64,000 bases of DNA from Streptomyces changanensis (GCF_024600715.1 NZ_CP102332.1:1798001-1862000); one strand, 5' to 3'. Shown: positions 1 through 8,953, counted from the stretch's first letter. The notes: generated from the letters alone by a model not told the origin. Numbers and translations: made by a program.

Positions 1-249
1 GTCGGGGGCGGCGTCGCGCAGCGCGGCGAGCGCGGAGCGGACGGCCTCGAACGTGGCGGGCATCCGGTACGCGGCGTACGCGGCGACATCCGCGCGGTCC
101 CGCAGGACGGGCGCGTCGGTGGGGGTCGTGCCGCGGTAGTTGGCGATGAGCCGGTCGACGGCCTGGGCCGCCTTGGTCGGCGGCAGCCCGTCGAGCAGCC
201 CGGCGAGGGCGGCGCGCAGGGCGTCCGGGGTGCGGGGGGAGGCGTTCAC
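1..249 (-). CDS. Rsm22-like small ribosomal subunit methyltransferase (5' end only)
   Basis: The first 83 codons are present; the rest of the gene lies left of the window. The start is the GTG at 249, because the ATG a few bases upstream runs into a stop after two codons. The visible N-terminus contains LLDGLPPTKAAQAVDRL and YRMPATFEAVRSAL, which I recognise as the opening of actinobacterial Rsm22-type proteins. These are class I SAM-dependent methyltransferases associated with the small ribosomal subunit. The catalytic Rossmann core is outside the window, so the activity itself cannot be judged here. The gene points away from the rest of the window. Confidence 0.7.
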   Translation of the reverse strand, partial: MNASPRTPDALRAALAGLLDGLPPTKAAQAVDRLIANYRGTTPTDAPVLRDRADVAAYAAYRMPATFEAVRSALAALRDAAPD

Positions 250-380
250 CGACCCATCGTAGGCGCGCCGGGCGGGACGGTCCGGCCCGGTGCGGCCACC
301 GGCCACCGCCACGGGCGGACTGCCACCGGCCACCGGCCACCCGGCCAGTCCAGGTCGCCGGTCACCGGCCGCCGGCCACG

Positions 381-411
<31 letters not shown>

Positions 412-578
412 TGTGAACACCTCACCGGTCGCCCGCCAGGAGCAAGCCCGTCGTGGAGCTGCGGGCCACCGGTCATGGGCTGCCGCGCCCGTGACCGGCC
501 ACGACACCCGCCGGTCCACGGACCATGGTCACCGGTCGCGGGGCGCGGCCCCCGGGGGGCATGCCCGGCGCGGAGTCC

Positions 579-785
579 GTACCCGGTGCCCGGGGCGCAC
601 CCGGGGCCGTGGCCGTACCCGGGTGGGGCGACCGGGCCCGGCGCGACGCCGTATCCGGTGCTCACGCCGGACCCAGTGGTCACGCCCAGGCCGTGGCGTA
701 CCCGGTGCCCGGGGCGCACCCGGGGCCGTGGCCGTACCCGGGTGGGGCGACCGGGCCCGGCGCGGTGGGCACGCCGTATCCGGTG
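579..785. repeat. 67-bp direct repeat in a gene-free GC-rich spacer
   Basis: The 600-bp gap between the two flanking genes is low-complexity. It holds four consecutive GTCAGCG units near 385-410 and a 67-bp exact direct repeat at 579-645 and 698-764 (GTACCCGGTGCCCGGGGCGC onward). A shorter shared tail, ACGCCGTATCCGGTG, occurs at 646-660 and 771-785. The copies are 119 bp apart, which is not a multiple of three, so no single reading frame is kept across both. I therefore read the Pro/Gly-rich open frames here as accidental. No other gene is visible in the gap. Confidence 0.85.
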
Positions 786-850
786 GTCACCAGGACCCGG
801 AGGTCGCACGCCGGGCCCGGCCGCCCGGCCCCGGCCGGGTGCGGTACGGG

Positions 851-2224
851 TCATCGGGTGCGGGCGGTCTGCCACGGGCGGCACAGCCCGAGGAAGCAGG
901 CGAGCGCGCCGAGCGCGCACACCAGCTGCACCACGGCCATCGGGACGGCCGTGTGCTCGCCCGCGATGCCGACGAGCGGCGACGCGACCGCGCCGATGAG
1001 GAACGAGCACGTCCCCAGCAGCGCCGACGCCGAGCCGGCGGCGTGCGGGGTGCGCATCAGCGCCTGGGCGTTGGTGTTCGGCATCGCCAGGCCCATCGCG
1101 GACATGAGCACGAAGAGGCCCGCCGCGATCGGCACCAGCCCGGGCCTGCCGAAGACGCCACTGGTCATCAGCAGCAGGGCGAGGGCGGCGAGGGTGATCA
1201 CGGCGAGGCCGGCGCCGAGCGCCTTGTCGAGACTGACCCGGCCGACGAGCAGCTTGCCGTTGATCTGGCCGACGGCGACCAGGCCGATCGAGTTGAGGCC
1301 GAAGAGGAGGCTGAACGTCTGGGGCGACGCGCCGTAGATCTCCTGCACGACGAACGGCGAGGCGGAGATGTACGCGAAGAGCGCGGCGAAGGCGAGACCG
1401 CCGGAGAGCATGTAGCCGGTGAAGACCCGGTCGGCGAGGAGCCCGCGCATGGTGCGCAGCGCGGAGCCGACGCCGCCACCGTGCCGCCGCTCGGGCGGCA
1501 GCGTCTCGTGCAGCCACCGCCACACGACGAGGGTGAGCAGCAGGCCGACGACGGTCAGCACGTGGAAGACGCCGCGCCAGTCGGTGATCCGCAGGATCTG
1601 GCCGCCGATGAGCGGGGCGATGACCGGGGCGACGCCGGAGATCAGCATGAGCGTGGAGAAGAAGCGGGCCATCTCCACGCCGTCGTACAGGTCGCGGACC
1701 ACGGCGCGGGCGATGACGATGCCGGCCGCGCCGGCGAGCCCCTGGGCGAGGCGGAAGGAGACGAGCAGGGCGACGTTCGGCGCGAGGGCGCAGGCGGCGG
1801 TGGCGAGGACGTACACCACCATGCCGACCAGGAGCGGCCGGCGGCGCCCCCACCGGTCGCTCATCGGCCCGACGACCAGCTGGCCCAGCGCCATGCCGGC
1901 GAGACAGGCGGTGAGGGTGAGCTGGACGGTGGCGGCGGGCGACCTCAGGGATCCGGTGACCTGCGGCAGGGCCGGGAGGTACATGTCCATGGACAGCGGC
2001 GGCAGCGCGGTCAGCCCGCCGAGTACGAGGGTGACGAGGAGTCCCACGCGGCGGGCCGCGGTGCCGGCGGGAGCGGCCTGGGCTCCGGCCGGGGGCTTCT
2101 CGGCGCCGGCCGGGGTCCTCCCCGTGCCGGTCGGGGTCTCCGCTCCGGCGCCGGTCAGGGCCTCGGTGCCGGTGGGGTGGGTGGTCGGTATGTGTCCTCG
2201 GGTGCTCGGGCCGGGCTCCGGCAT
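851..2224 (-). CDS. Bcr/CflA-type MFS drug efflux transporter
   Basis: This 457-residue integral membrane protein has about 12 transmembrane helices after an unusually long (about 58 residues) Pro/Thr/Ala-rich cytoplasmic N-terminus. Bcr/CflA hallmarks are visible: DMYLPALPQV in helix 1 (about residues 79-88) and motif A, GPMSDRWGRRRP (about 119-130), between helices 2 and 3. The family exports small hydrophobic drugs against protons; the substrate cannot be told. The ATG at 2224 has a good AGGAG sequence upstream. It diverges from the Gfo/Idh/MocA gene across an 83-bp gap that carries a dyad-symmetric element, so local repressor control is plausible. Confidence 0.9.
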   Translation of the reverse strand: MPEPGPSTRGHIPTTHPTGTEALTGAGAETPTGTGRTPAGAEKPPAGAQAAPAGTAARRVGLLVTLVLGGLTALPPLSMDMYLPALPQVTGSLRSPAATVQLTLTACLAGMALGQLVVGPMSDRWGRRRPLLVGMVVYVLATAACALAPNVALLVSFRLAQGLAGAAGIVIARAVVRDLYDGVEMARFFSTLMLISGVAPVIAPLIGGQILRITDWRGVFHVLTVVGLLLTLVVWRWLHETLPPERRHGGGVGSALRTMRGLLADRVFTGYMLSGGLAFAALFAYISASPFVVQEIYGASPQTFSLLFGLNSIGLVAVGQINGKLLVGRVSLDKALGAGLAVITLAALALLLMTSGVFGRPGLVPIAAGLFVLMSAMGLAMPNTNAQALMRTPHAAGSASALLGTCSFLIGAVASPLVGIAGEHTAVPMAVVQLVCALGALACFLGLCRPWQTARTR

Positions 2225-2263
2225 CTCATCTCCTGTCCTGGGGGGCGCCCCCTATGCTCTCAG

Positions 2264-2294
2264 CTCGATCACAGTGGTTTAAACCTCAATCGAG
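2264..2294. promoter_or_regulatory. candidate repressor operator between divergent genes
   Basis: The palindrome GGTTTAAACC (2276-2285) is flanked by an inverted pair, CTCGAT (2264-2269) and ATCGAG (2289-2294). It sits between the efflux gene start at 2224 and the oxidoreductase start at 2308. It is a short AT-rich island in a very GC-rich context. The arrangement resembles MarR- or TetR-type operators, but no regulator gene is adjacent, so the cognate protein is unknown. Confidence 0.5.
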
Positions 2295-2307
2295 ATGGGG
2301 GCCGGGA

Positions 2308-3303
2308 GTGCCGCGAGCGTCGGGGAAAGTGCGCTGGGGTGTGCTGGCGACGGGCGGGATCGCGGCGAGGTTCACCCGCGACCTGCTGGAGATGGGCGAC
2401 GAGGCGGAGGTCGTCGCCGTGGCGTCCCGGTCGACCGCCTCGGCGGACGCCTTCGCCGAGCGGTTCGGGATACCCCGTGCCCACGGGTCGTGGGCGGCGC
2501 TCGCGGCGGACGAGGACGTCGACGTCGTGTACGTGGCGACACCGCACGCCGCGCACCGGGCAGCGGCGGGGCTGTGCCTGGAGGCGGGCCGGGCGGTGCT
2601 CTGCGAGAAGCCGTTCACGCTGAACGCCCGCGAGGGCGCCGAGCTGGTGGCCCTCGCGCGGCGGCGCCGGGTGTTCCTGATGGAGGCCATGTGGACGTAC
2701 TACAACCCCCTCGTGCGGCGGCTGGTGGAGCTGGTGCGGGACGGGGCGATCGGCGAGGTGCGCACGGTCCACGCGGACTTCGGCCTGGTCGGCCCCGACG
2801 ACCCGGGGCACCGGTTGCGCGACCCGGCCGCGGGCGGCGGGGCGCTGCTGGACCTGGGCGTCTACCCGGTGGCCTTCGCGCAGCTGCTGCTCGGCGAGCC
2901 GGACCGGGTGGCGGCGCAGGCGCTGCTCTCCCCGGAGGGCGTCGACCTGAACACGGGCGTGCTGCTGGGCTGGGACTCCGGGGCGACGGCGCTGCTGTCG
3001 TGCTCCGTCGTGGCGGACACTCCGCAGACGGCGTCGGTGACGGGGACGGCGGGCCGGATCGAGTTCCCGCGCGGCTTCTTCCACCCGGAGGCGTTCACGC
3101 TGCTGCGCGACGGCCGGGAGCCGGAGGAGTTCCGGGCGGCGGGGCGGCGGGACTCGATGCGTCACCAGGCGGCGGAGGTGATGCGCTGCCTGCGGGCCGG
3201 CGCGACCGAGTCGCCGCTGGTGCCGCTGGACGGCACGCTCGCGGTGATGCGGACGCTCGACGCGGTACGGGAACGCGTCGGCGTCCGCTACCCCGGCGAG
3301 TAG
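2308..3303 (+). CDS. Gfo/Idh/MocA family NAD(P)-dependent oxidoreductase
   Basis: The protein has 331 residues from the GTG at 2308, chosen because it follows a GGGGGCCGGGAG purine-rich stretch and begins just before the Rossmann fold; an in-frame ATG at 2254 would overlap the palindromic element. An N-terminal Rossmann domain (WGVLATGGIAARF, about 10-22) is followed by the family's EKP motif (CEKPF, about 99-103) and the C-terminal alpha/beta substrate domain beginning near GGGALLDLGVYP. The family oxidises or reduces sugars, inositols and related alcohols, including trans-dihydrodiol dehydrogenase-like members; the substrate is not predictable. It appears to be monocistronic. Confidence 0.88.
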   Translation: MPRASGKVRWGVLATGGIAARFTRDLLEMGDEAEVVAVASRSTASADAFAERFGIPRAHGSWAALAADEDVDVVYVATPHAAHRAAAGLCLEAGRAVLCEKPFTLNAREGAELVALARRRRVFLMEAMWTYYNPLVRRLVELVRDGAIGEVRTVHADFGLVGPDDPGHRLRDPAAGGGALLDLGVYPVAFAQLLLGEPDRVAAQALLSPEGVDLNTGVLLGWDSGATALLSCSVVADTPQTASVTGTAGRIEFPRGFFHPEAFTLLRDGREPEEFRAAGRRDSMRHQAAEVMRCLRAGATESPLVPLDGTLAVMRTLDAVRERVGVRYPGE

Positions 3304-3360
3304 CCGCGCGGCACGGAGCACGGGGCGGGTGGCCGCCCGCCCGTCCGGTGCGCCCGCCCG

Positions 3361-3480
3361 GGACGCCCGTACCGCCCGCGCGCGACGCCGTACCGCCCGC
3401 GCGCGACGCCGTACCGCCCGCGCGGGACGCCCGTACCGCCCGCGCGCAACGCCCGTACCGCCCGCGCGCGACGCCCGCAC
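3361..3480. repeat. tandem array of about 21-bp units
   Basis: About five to six imperfect copies of GTACCGCCCGCGCGCGACGCC lie head to tail between the end of the oxidoreductase gene and the end of the PhoD gene. Some units carry an extra C (GACGCCCGTACC), which shifts the frame. The array is therefore a non-coding minisatellite between convergent genes. Its alternating GC runs could form stable hairpins; no function is evident. Confidence 0.8.
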
Positions 3481-3492
3481 CGCACCGCTGCC

Positions 3493-5118
3493 CTACGCGG
3501 GCCGCAGGCCGGGCGCGCCCGCCTCCGTCACGAACGACGCGGCCGTCGTGACGGGCGCGCCGGGTGTGGTGACGGCGCTCACCGTCCGGAAGTCGGCGCG
3601 GGCCAGCCGCTCGTCGAAGGTGACGCGCAGATAGCCGCGCCGGCCGTCGTAGAACCGCAGGTGCGGGTTGGCCGCCGTGAGGTCGCCCCAGTTCGCGGGA
3701 CGCGCGGTGCCGTCCCGGCCGCTCGTGATCGAGGTGGCGACCAGTTCGGTGCCGACGGTGCGCGAGGAGGGGTCGTCGAAGTCGGCCTTCAGGTCCAGGG
3801 CGTACCCGACGTGGACGTCCCCGGTGAGGACGACGAGGTTGTCGGCGCCGGCCGTGCGCGCGCCGTCGAGGAAGCGGCGGCGGGCCGCCGGGTAGCCGTC
3901 CCAGGCGTCCATGGAGAGCTTGTATCCGGGGCCCGGCACGTTCCGCCGCCGCGCCAGGACGACCTGCTGCGGCACCACGTTCCACAGGGCGTCCGAGGTC
4001 CGCCACCCGTCGAGCAGCCAGCGCTCCTGCTCGGCCCCGAGCATGGTGCGCGAGGGGTCCTCCGACTCGGGCCCCGGGACGCGCCAGCCGTCGCCGTACG
4101 CCTGGTCGGAGCGGTACTGCCGGGTGTCGAGCACGTCGAACTGCGCCAGCCGCCCGAAGCGCAGCCTGCGGTGCAGGCGCATGCCCGGGCCGGACGGCCG
4201 CTGGGGCCGGCGCAGCGGCTGGTTCTCCCAGTACGCGCGGTACGCGGCGGCGCGGCGCAGCAGGAACTCCTCGGGCGGCACGTCGTTCTCGGGGCGGTCG
4301 CCGGCGTAGTTGTTCTCCGTCTCGTGGTCGTCCCACGTGACGACGAAGGGGTGCGCGGCGTGCGCGGCCCGCAGGTCCGGGTCGGTCTTGTACAGGGCGT
4401 AGCGCAGCCGGTAGTCCTCCAGGGTGACCGTCTCGCGGGCGAAGTGGGCCGGCAGGCGGCGGTCGGTGTAGGCGCGGGCGCCGCCGGTGGCGTCGACCGC
4501 GTACTCGTAGAGGTAGTCGCCGAGGTGGACGACGGCGGCCAGGTCCGGCTCGTCGGCGAGGTGGCGGTACGCGGTGAAGTACCCGTCGTGGTACGCCTGG
4601 CAGGAGACGGCGGCGACGCGCAGCGAGGCGGGCCGGGCGCCGGGGTGGGGGGCGGTGCGGGTGCGGCCGGGCGGGCTGGTCCAGCCGCCGGCGCGGAAGC
4701 GGTAGTGGTAGGCGCGGCCCGGTTCGAGGTGCGGCACCTCGACGTGGACGGTGTGGTTCAGCTCGGGGTGGGCGGTGGCGAGGCCGCGCCGGACGACGCG
4801 GGTGAAGCGCTCGTCGTGGGCGAGCTCCCACCGGACGGCCACCCGCGCGGCGGGCAGCCCGCCGCCGGGCTCGTACGGGCGGGGCGCGAGGCGGGTCCAC
4901 AGCAGGGCGGCGTCCGGCAGCGGGTCACCCGAGGCGACGCCGAGCGTGAACGGGTCCTCGGTGATCTTCCGGGCGTCGAGTTCGGCGGCCTGGGCGGCGC
5001 CGGCGGCGGGGAGGCCGACGGCGAAGGCGAGCGCGGCGGCGGCGCCCGTGCCGGTGAGGAAGCCCCGCCGACCGAGGTGTCGGGCGGCCGCGCGGAACAG
5101 GGTGTCGTCGGACGTCAT
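3493..5118 (-). CDS. phoD: PhoD-type alkaline phosphatase, Tat-exported
   Basis: This 541-residue secreted phosphodiesterase/phosphomonoesterase begins with a twin-arginine signal (LGRRGFLTG, about residues 15-23) followed by a hydrophobic Ala-rich stretch. An N-terminal PhoD_N fibronectin-like domain ([19 protein letters not shown]) precedes the metallophosphatase core. The core contains [23 protein letters not shown] and [12 protein letters not shown], which supply the Fe/Ca-binding residues of this family. PhoD enzymes release phosphate from organic esters and teichoic acids, and are usually induced by phosphate starvation through PhoP. I did not identify a PHO box here. The gene diverges from the SDR gene across about 95 bp. 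Confidence 0.93.
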   Translation of the reverse strand: MTSDDTLFRAAARHLGRRGFLTGTGAAAALAFAVGLPAAGAAQAAELDARKITEDPFTLGVASGDPLPDAALLWTRLAPRPYEPGGGLPAARVAVRWELAHDERFTRVVRRGLATAHPELNHTVHVEVPHLEPGRAYHYRFRAGGWTSPPGRTRTAPHPGARPASLRVAAVSCQAYHDGYFTAYRHLADEPDLAAVVHLGDYLYEYAVDATGGARAYTDRRLPAHFARETVTLEDYRLRYALYKTDPDLRAAHAAHPFVVTWDDHETENNYAGDRPENDVPPEEFLLRRAAAYRAYWENQPLRRPQRPSGPGMRLHRRLRFGRLAQFDVLDTRQYRSDQAYGDGWRVPGPESEDPSRTMLGAEQERWLLDGWRTSDALWNVVPQQVVLARRRNVPGPGYKLSMDAWDGYPAARRRFLDGARTAGADNLVVLTGDVHVGYALDLKADFDDPSSRTVGTELVATSITSGRDGTARPANWGDLTAANPHLRFYDGRRGYLRVTFDERLARADFRTVSAVTTPGAPVTTAASFVTEAGAPGLRPA

Positions 5119-5214
5119 CGCCCCAGTGCACCCCCTCCGATTGTCCGGGACACAACATCCACATGGCGGTCATATGAGGTCCGGGTGCCGGACACTGCCG
5201 TACGCTGCGCCCCC

Positions 5215-5967
5215 ATGGACGCTGAGCGGAGGATCGCGGTGGTGACCGGGGCCGGCTCGGGCATCGGCCGGAGCGTGGCGGTGGCCCTGGCGCAGGACGG
5301 CTGGTCGCTCGCCCTGGCCGGGCGGCGGCCCGGGCCCCTGGCGGAGACGGCGGAGCTGGCGGGCGGCGGGGCCCTGTGCGTGCCCACGGACGTCACGTCA
5401 CCGGACGGGGTGGCGGCGCTGTTCGCGGCGGTGCGCGAGCGGTTCGGCCGGGTCGACCTGCTGTTCAACAACGCCGGTACGTTCGCCGGGGGTGGCACGC
5501 CCGTCGAGGAGCTGGACGCGGCGACCTGGCGGCAGGTGGTGGACGTGAACCTCACCGGCGCGTTCCTGTGCGCCCAGGCGGCATACCGGCAGATGCGGGA
5601 GCAGTCCCCGCAGGGCGGCCGCATCATCAACAACGGCTCCGTCTCGGCGCACGTGCCGCGCCCGCACTCGGTGGCGTACACGGCGACGAAGCACGCCGTC
5701 ACGGGGCTGACGAGGTCGCTGGCGCTGGACGGCCGCCCGTACCGGATCGCGTGCGGGCAGATCGACATCGGTAACGCCGCGACCGACATGACCCGCCGTA
5801 TGGAGGCGGGCATCCTCCAGGCCGACGGCACGACGGCCGCCGAGCCCGTGATGGACGCGGCGGACGTGGCGCGGACCGTGGTCCACATGGCGTCGCTGCC
5901 GCTCGAGGCGAACATCCCGTTCGTGACGGTCATGGCGACCGCGATGCCGTACCTCGGCCGGGGCTGA
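5215..5967 (+). CDS. short-chain dehydrogenase/reductase
   Basis: The 250-residue protein starts at the ATG at 5215. The classical SDR motifs are all visible: the cofactor loop TGAGSGIG (residues 11-18), NNAG near residue 86, the catalytic Ser in NNGSVSAH, and YTATK. An Arg-rich stretch after strand 2 (AGRRPG) favours NADP(H) over NADH. The C-terminal region contains a TDMTRRME segment typical of one actinobacterial SDR subgroup. The substrate cannot be inferred. The gene stands alone between the divergent PhoD gene and the downstream PhzF gene. Confidence 0.9.
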   Translation: MDAERRIAVVTGAGSGIGRSVAVALAQDGWSLALAGRRPGPLAETAELAGGGALCVPTDVTSPDGVAALFAAVRERFGRVDLLFNNAGTFAGGGTPVEELDAATWRQVVDVNLTGAFLCAQAAYRQMREQSPQGGRIINNGSVSAHVPRPHSVAYTATKHAVTGLTRSLALDGRPYRIACGQIDIGNAATDMTRRMEAGILQADGTTAAEPVMDAADVARTVVHMASLPLEANIPFVTVMATAMPYLGRG

Positions 5968-6074
5968 CCCGCCACCGCCGCCGGACCGGGCGGGGACGGC
6001 GGGCCGGTACGCAGGCGCCCCGGCGGCGGGCCGGTACGGGAACAACGAGCGGGCGTACGCCGGTTGGTACCGGC

Positions 6075-6980
6075 ATGACGACCAGCGAAGGCACGACACC
6101 CACGGCATCCCCGGCATCCTCGGCATCCCCCGAGGTCCTGCACTACACCGCGTTCTCCGCCGACCCCGGGGGCGGCAACCCCGCCGGGGTCGTCCTGGAC
6201 GCCTCGGGGCTCGACGACGCCGCGATGCTCGCCGTGGCCGCCCGGCTCGGGTACAGCGAGAGCGCCTTCCTCACCCCGCCCCCCGAGGGGCTGCCCGGCG
6301 AGCCGGGACGGGCGTTCACCATCCGCTACTTCAGCCCGCGCGCCGAGGTGCCGTTCTGCGGGCACGCCACCGTGGCGGCGGCCGTCGCGCTGGGCGAGCG
6401 GATCGGGCCGGGCGCCCTGGTGTTCGCCACGCCGGTCGGGCCGGTGCCCGTCACGGTGACCGAGCGGGACGGCGCGCTGCGCGCCACCCTCACCAGTGTG
6501 GAACCGCGCGTCGAGGACGTGGCCGCCGAGGACGTCACGGAGGCGCTGGCGGCGCTGGACTGGCCGGCCGGGGACCTGGACCCCGCCCTGCCGCCGCGCG
6601 TCGCCTTCGCGGGCGCCCGGCACCTGGTCCTGGCGGCGGCCACCCGCGAGCGGCTGGCGCGCCTGGCGTACGACTTCGACCGGCTCGCCGCGCTGATGCT
6701 GCGGCTGGACCTGACGACCGTGCAGTTGGTGTGGCGGGAGTCGCCGACGGTGTTCCACGTGCGCGACCCGTTCCCGGTGGGCGGCGTCGTCGAGGACCCG
6801 GCGACGGGCGCGGCGGCGGCCGCCTTCGGCGCGTACGCCCGCGAGCTGGGCCTCGTACCGGAGGCGGCGGTCCTCACCCTGCACCAGGGCGAGGACCTGG
6901 GCAGGCCGGGCGAGTTGACGGTCGAGCTGCGCGCCGGCGACCGCCGGGTACGGGTCTCGGGCACGGGCACCCGCATCTGA
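6075..6980 (+). CDS. PhzF family isomerase-like protein
   Basis: The 301-residue protein is a diaminopimelate-epimerase-fold member of the PhzF/YddE group. Diagnostic segments are GGNPAGVVLD, the conserved acidic residue in YSESAFL, YFSPRAEVPFCGHAT and, near the C-terminus, VEDPATGAAAAAFG. In phenazine producers PhzF isomerises trans-2,3-dihydro-3-hydroxyanthranilate. Here no other phenazine gene is present, so a housekeeping or unknown isomerase role is more likely. The first 20 residues (Thr/Ser/Ala/Pro-rich) are an unstructured extension. Confidence 0.9.
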   Translation: MTTSEGTTPTASPASSASPEVLHYTAFSADPGGGNPAGVVLDASGLDDAAMLAVAARLGYSESAFLTPPPEGLPGEPGRAFTIRYFSPRAEVPFCGHATVAAAVALGERIGPGALVFATPVGPVPVTVTERDGALRATLTSVEPRVEDVAAEDVTEALAALDWPAGDLDPALPPRVAFAGARHLVLAAATRERLARLAYDFDRLAALMLRLDLTTVQLVWRESPTVFHVRDPFPVGGVVEDPATGAAAAAFGAYARELGLVPEAAVLTLHQGEDLGRPGELTVELRAGDRRVRVSGTGTRI

Positions 6981-7156
6981 CCCCGGGCCCGCGGCCGGAG
7001 CCCGCACGTGAGCCGAGCCCCGAGCACGGGCCGGACCCCGCACGTGGGCGGGGCCCCGAGCACGGGTGAGGCCCCGTACGTGGGCGGCCCGGGCACGGGC
7101 TGGTCCCCGGCTCCGCTCCCCCGCCTCCCCGCCCCGCCTCCCGGTACGGCCGACGG

Positions 7157-7480
7157 TCACGCCTGGCCGGTCTCGAACCGGGCGACCTTCCCGTCCTCGA
7201 CGACGAAGTGCCACTGGGTGCGCATCTCACCCCAGGTGTCGTTGCGGTAGCGGGCGACCAGGTCCCGCCCGCCACCCTTCTGCGCCTCGACGTCCAGGTG
7301 CCCGCGCGTGGCGAAGATCTCCCGGTCCGTCCACTCCTCCAGGTCCCGGTCCGCCCCGTCGTCGGCCATCGTGGCGTCCGCGGTGAGCGCGGCGCGGAAG
7401 GCCGCCCGGTCATGGGAGTTGAGCGCGGTGACGAAGGCGCGGACGGCCGGGTCGGTGAGCTTGTCGACGGGGATGGGCAC
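7157..7480 (-). CDS. small NTF2-like (SnoaL-type) protein
   Basis: This is a 107-residue, single-domain protein. It has an N-terminal helix (PAVRAFVTALNSHDRAAF), the DATMADDG turn, and alternating strands ending in MRTQWHFVVEDGKVARFETG, the usual alpha+beta cone of NTF2-like proteins. Members are enzymes, ligand binders or immunity proteins; no catalytic set can be assigned. The GGAGG-like sequence just upstream supports the ATG at 7480. The roughly 170 bp on its 3' side hold short GC-rich repeats (GCACGTG-containing units, 7005-7100) and no gene. Confidence 0.75.
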   Translation of the reverse strand: MPIPVDKLTDPAVRAFVTALNSHDRAAFRAALTADATMADDGADRDLEEWTDREIFATRGHLDVEAQKGGGRDLVARYRNDTWGEMRTQWHFVVEDGKVARFETGQA

Positions 7481-7680
7481 GGGACCTCCGGTGGGACGAA
7501 AACGGATGTGCGCCCCACCGGATACACCCCGGCCGCCGCATTCCGCCGGGTGCCACGGGGGAGCCTCACCCCCATGGGCGACACGGGGAAGGCGGTCGAG
7601 GCCTCGAGGGCGCGACGCACACCGGGGAGGACACCCCGGCGGAACCGCCGGGAGGGAGCGGCCTGTCGGAGGCGTCAGGA

Positions 7681-8220
7681 CAGGGCGAGGTAGTCCTCCG
7701 TGGACCGCTCGGGGACGACCGCCTGCAGATCACCGTCTGCGACAGCCCGCCGATTGAGCTCTCCGGGGTGCAGCTGATGTTCGTCCCGGTCACCCTCAGC
7801 CAGACCTGGGTTTGTTGGGATGTCCCTCCCACTGGCGGCCGGAACTCGTACCCTGTCCGACGATACGCGGTCGTCTATCCCTGTTCAGGGGTTCTGACCG
7901 ACGACGAGCGCCGCCGAGCGCCGAAGGCCCTGACCGCGCTGCTCGGCTCCGGCCGGGCCGAATTACTCACCCTGCTCGACACCCCGAAGACCACCACCCA
8001 GCTGGTGGCGCTCACTGGTTTGCCTCTGGGTTCGGTGGGCCGGCATCTGCGAATCCTCCGGGAAGCCCACCTGGCCCAGCGGCGGCGCGCAGGCCGCTCG
8101 GTCCTCTACTTCCGCACTGGAGCGGGCCAGGTCCTCGTGGCGGCACAGTACTCGGAGGCCGGTGGTCTCGCCCCGGATTCGACCCCGAGGTCGTGTCTGG
8201 CTTCGCAGCATGGCCGCTGA
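7681..8220 (+). pseudogene. N-terminally truncated ArsR-family regulator remnant
   Basis: The frame reads through the C-terminal half of a Streptomyces ArsR-like regulator: LGDDRLQITVCDSPP, LSQTWVCWDVPP, AVVYPCSGVL, then a helix-turn-helix (TTQLVALTGLPLGSVGRHLRILREA) and RRAGRSVLYFRT. Members I know are about 330 residues long; only about 165 remain. The frame is open upstream with no ATG, GTG or TTG before 7768, which lies inside the conserved domain, so there is no sensible start. The DNA-binding part itself looks intact. It lies beside the stray rnpB-like repeat, so it may have been cut during an insertion or deletion event. Confidence 0.65.
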
Positions 8221-8234
8221 CCGCGGAAACAGGG

Positions 8235-8264
8235 AGGGGCGGACGAGTCGGGCGGTACGCCGGG
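8235..8264. repeat. displaced copy of the rnpB 3' end
   Basis: The 30 bases at 8235-8264 match the 3' end of the RNase P RNA gene (8473-8502) at 28 of 30 positions, in the same orientation and 238 bp away. Both contain GACGAGTCGGGC and GTACGCCGGG. The similarity stops abruptly on the rnpB-internal side. Such a partial 3' copy is what integration into the 3' end of an RNA gene leaves behind, but no integrase is near. Confidence 0.7.
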
Positions 8265-8473
8265 AAGCCGGCCGGGCGGGGTTCACGAACGTGACGGCCG
8301 AAGTCATCGCACCGCCGGCCGGCAAGCGCACGGGGACGCTCCTTGTGCGAGGCGCCGGGTGACGGTCGCATCGCGTGCGACCCAGCGGCGTACCACGCAC
8401 GTGTGGGGCCTACGGTTTCGCCGCGAACCTCACGGAGGCGCTGACCTGCGTCTTCGCTGAGCAGGAAACCAAA

Positions 8474-8884
8474 GGGGCAGACGAGTCGGGCTGTACGCCG
8501 GGTTCTGTTCCCCGGGACCTCGCGGTCGTCGGGGTGACGGCCATCCATCTAGGGCCGGCGTTGCCGCCGGCCTCGTGCGGTCTACCCGCGGACTCGGGCG
8601 GGCAGCCCTCGAACGTCCGCGCAGGGACACCGGGGTGTCCCCTCTTGACCTTGCTCCGGGTGGGGTTTACCGAGCTGCCCAGGTCACCCTGGGCACTGGT
8701 GGTCTCTTACACCACCGTTTCACCCTTACCGAGGGCCGAGGCCCCCGGCGGTCTGCTTTCTGTGGCACTGTCCCGCGGGTCACCCCGGGTGGGCGTTACC
8801 CACCACCCTGCCCTGTGGAGCCCGGACGTTCCTCGGGGGGATCCTTCGATCCCCACGCGGCCGCCCGCCCGGCTCGTCTGCCGT
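8474..8884 (-). ncRNA. rnpB: RNase P RNA (M1-type ribozyme)
   Basis: On the minus strand the conserved 5' block GAGGAACGTCCGGGCTCC and the 3' block AACAGAACCCGGCGTACAGC are both present, in the right order and spacing for a bacterial type A RNase P RNA of about 410 nt. The ends are set by the P1 helix: CAGACGAG near 8880 pairs with CTCGTCTG near 8478. The ribozyme cleaves 5' leaders from tRNA precursors. Conserved GGGGTGACGG-like and GGCAGGGTGG segments lie between the two blocks. End positions are accurate to a few bases only. Confidence 0.92.
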
Positions 8885-8916
8885 GCCGACCATGGTACCC
8901 GCCGCGGCGGTGTCGC

Positions 8917-8947
8917 TTGACCTTGTCGCGGCGTCAACGTCTGTACT
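8917..8947 (+). promoter_or_regulatory. MerR-type promoter/operator with 19-bp spacer
   Basis: A -35 hexamer TTGACC (8917-8922) and a -10-like TGTACT (8942-8947) are separated by 19 bp. The TTGAC...GTCAA dyad (8917-8937) lies inside the spacer. This over-long spacer with internal dyad is the signature of MerR-family autoregulated promoters. The -10 ends seven bases before the ATG at 8954, so the transcript is probably leaderless. Confidence 0.75.
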
Positions 8948-8953
8948 GGGCGC

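Noticed and set aside
6075..6980. Phenazine biosynthesis cluster
   Set aside because: Only a PhzF-fold protein is present; no phzA/B/D/E/G genes nearby. PhzF homologues are common outside phenazine pathways.
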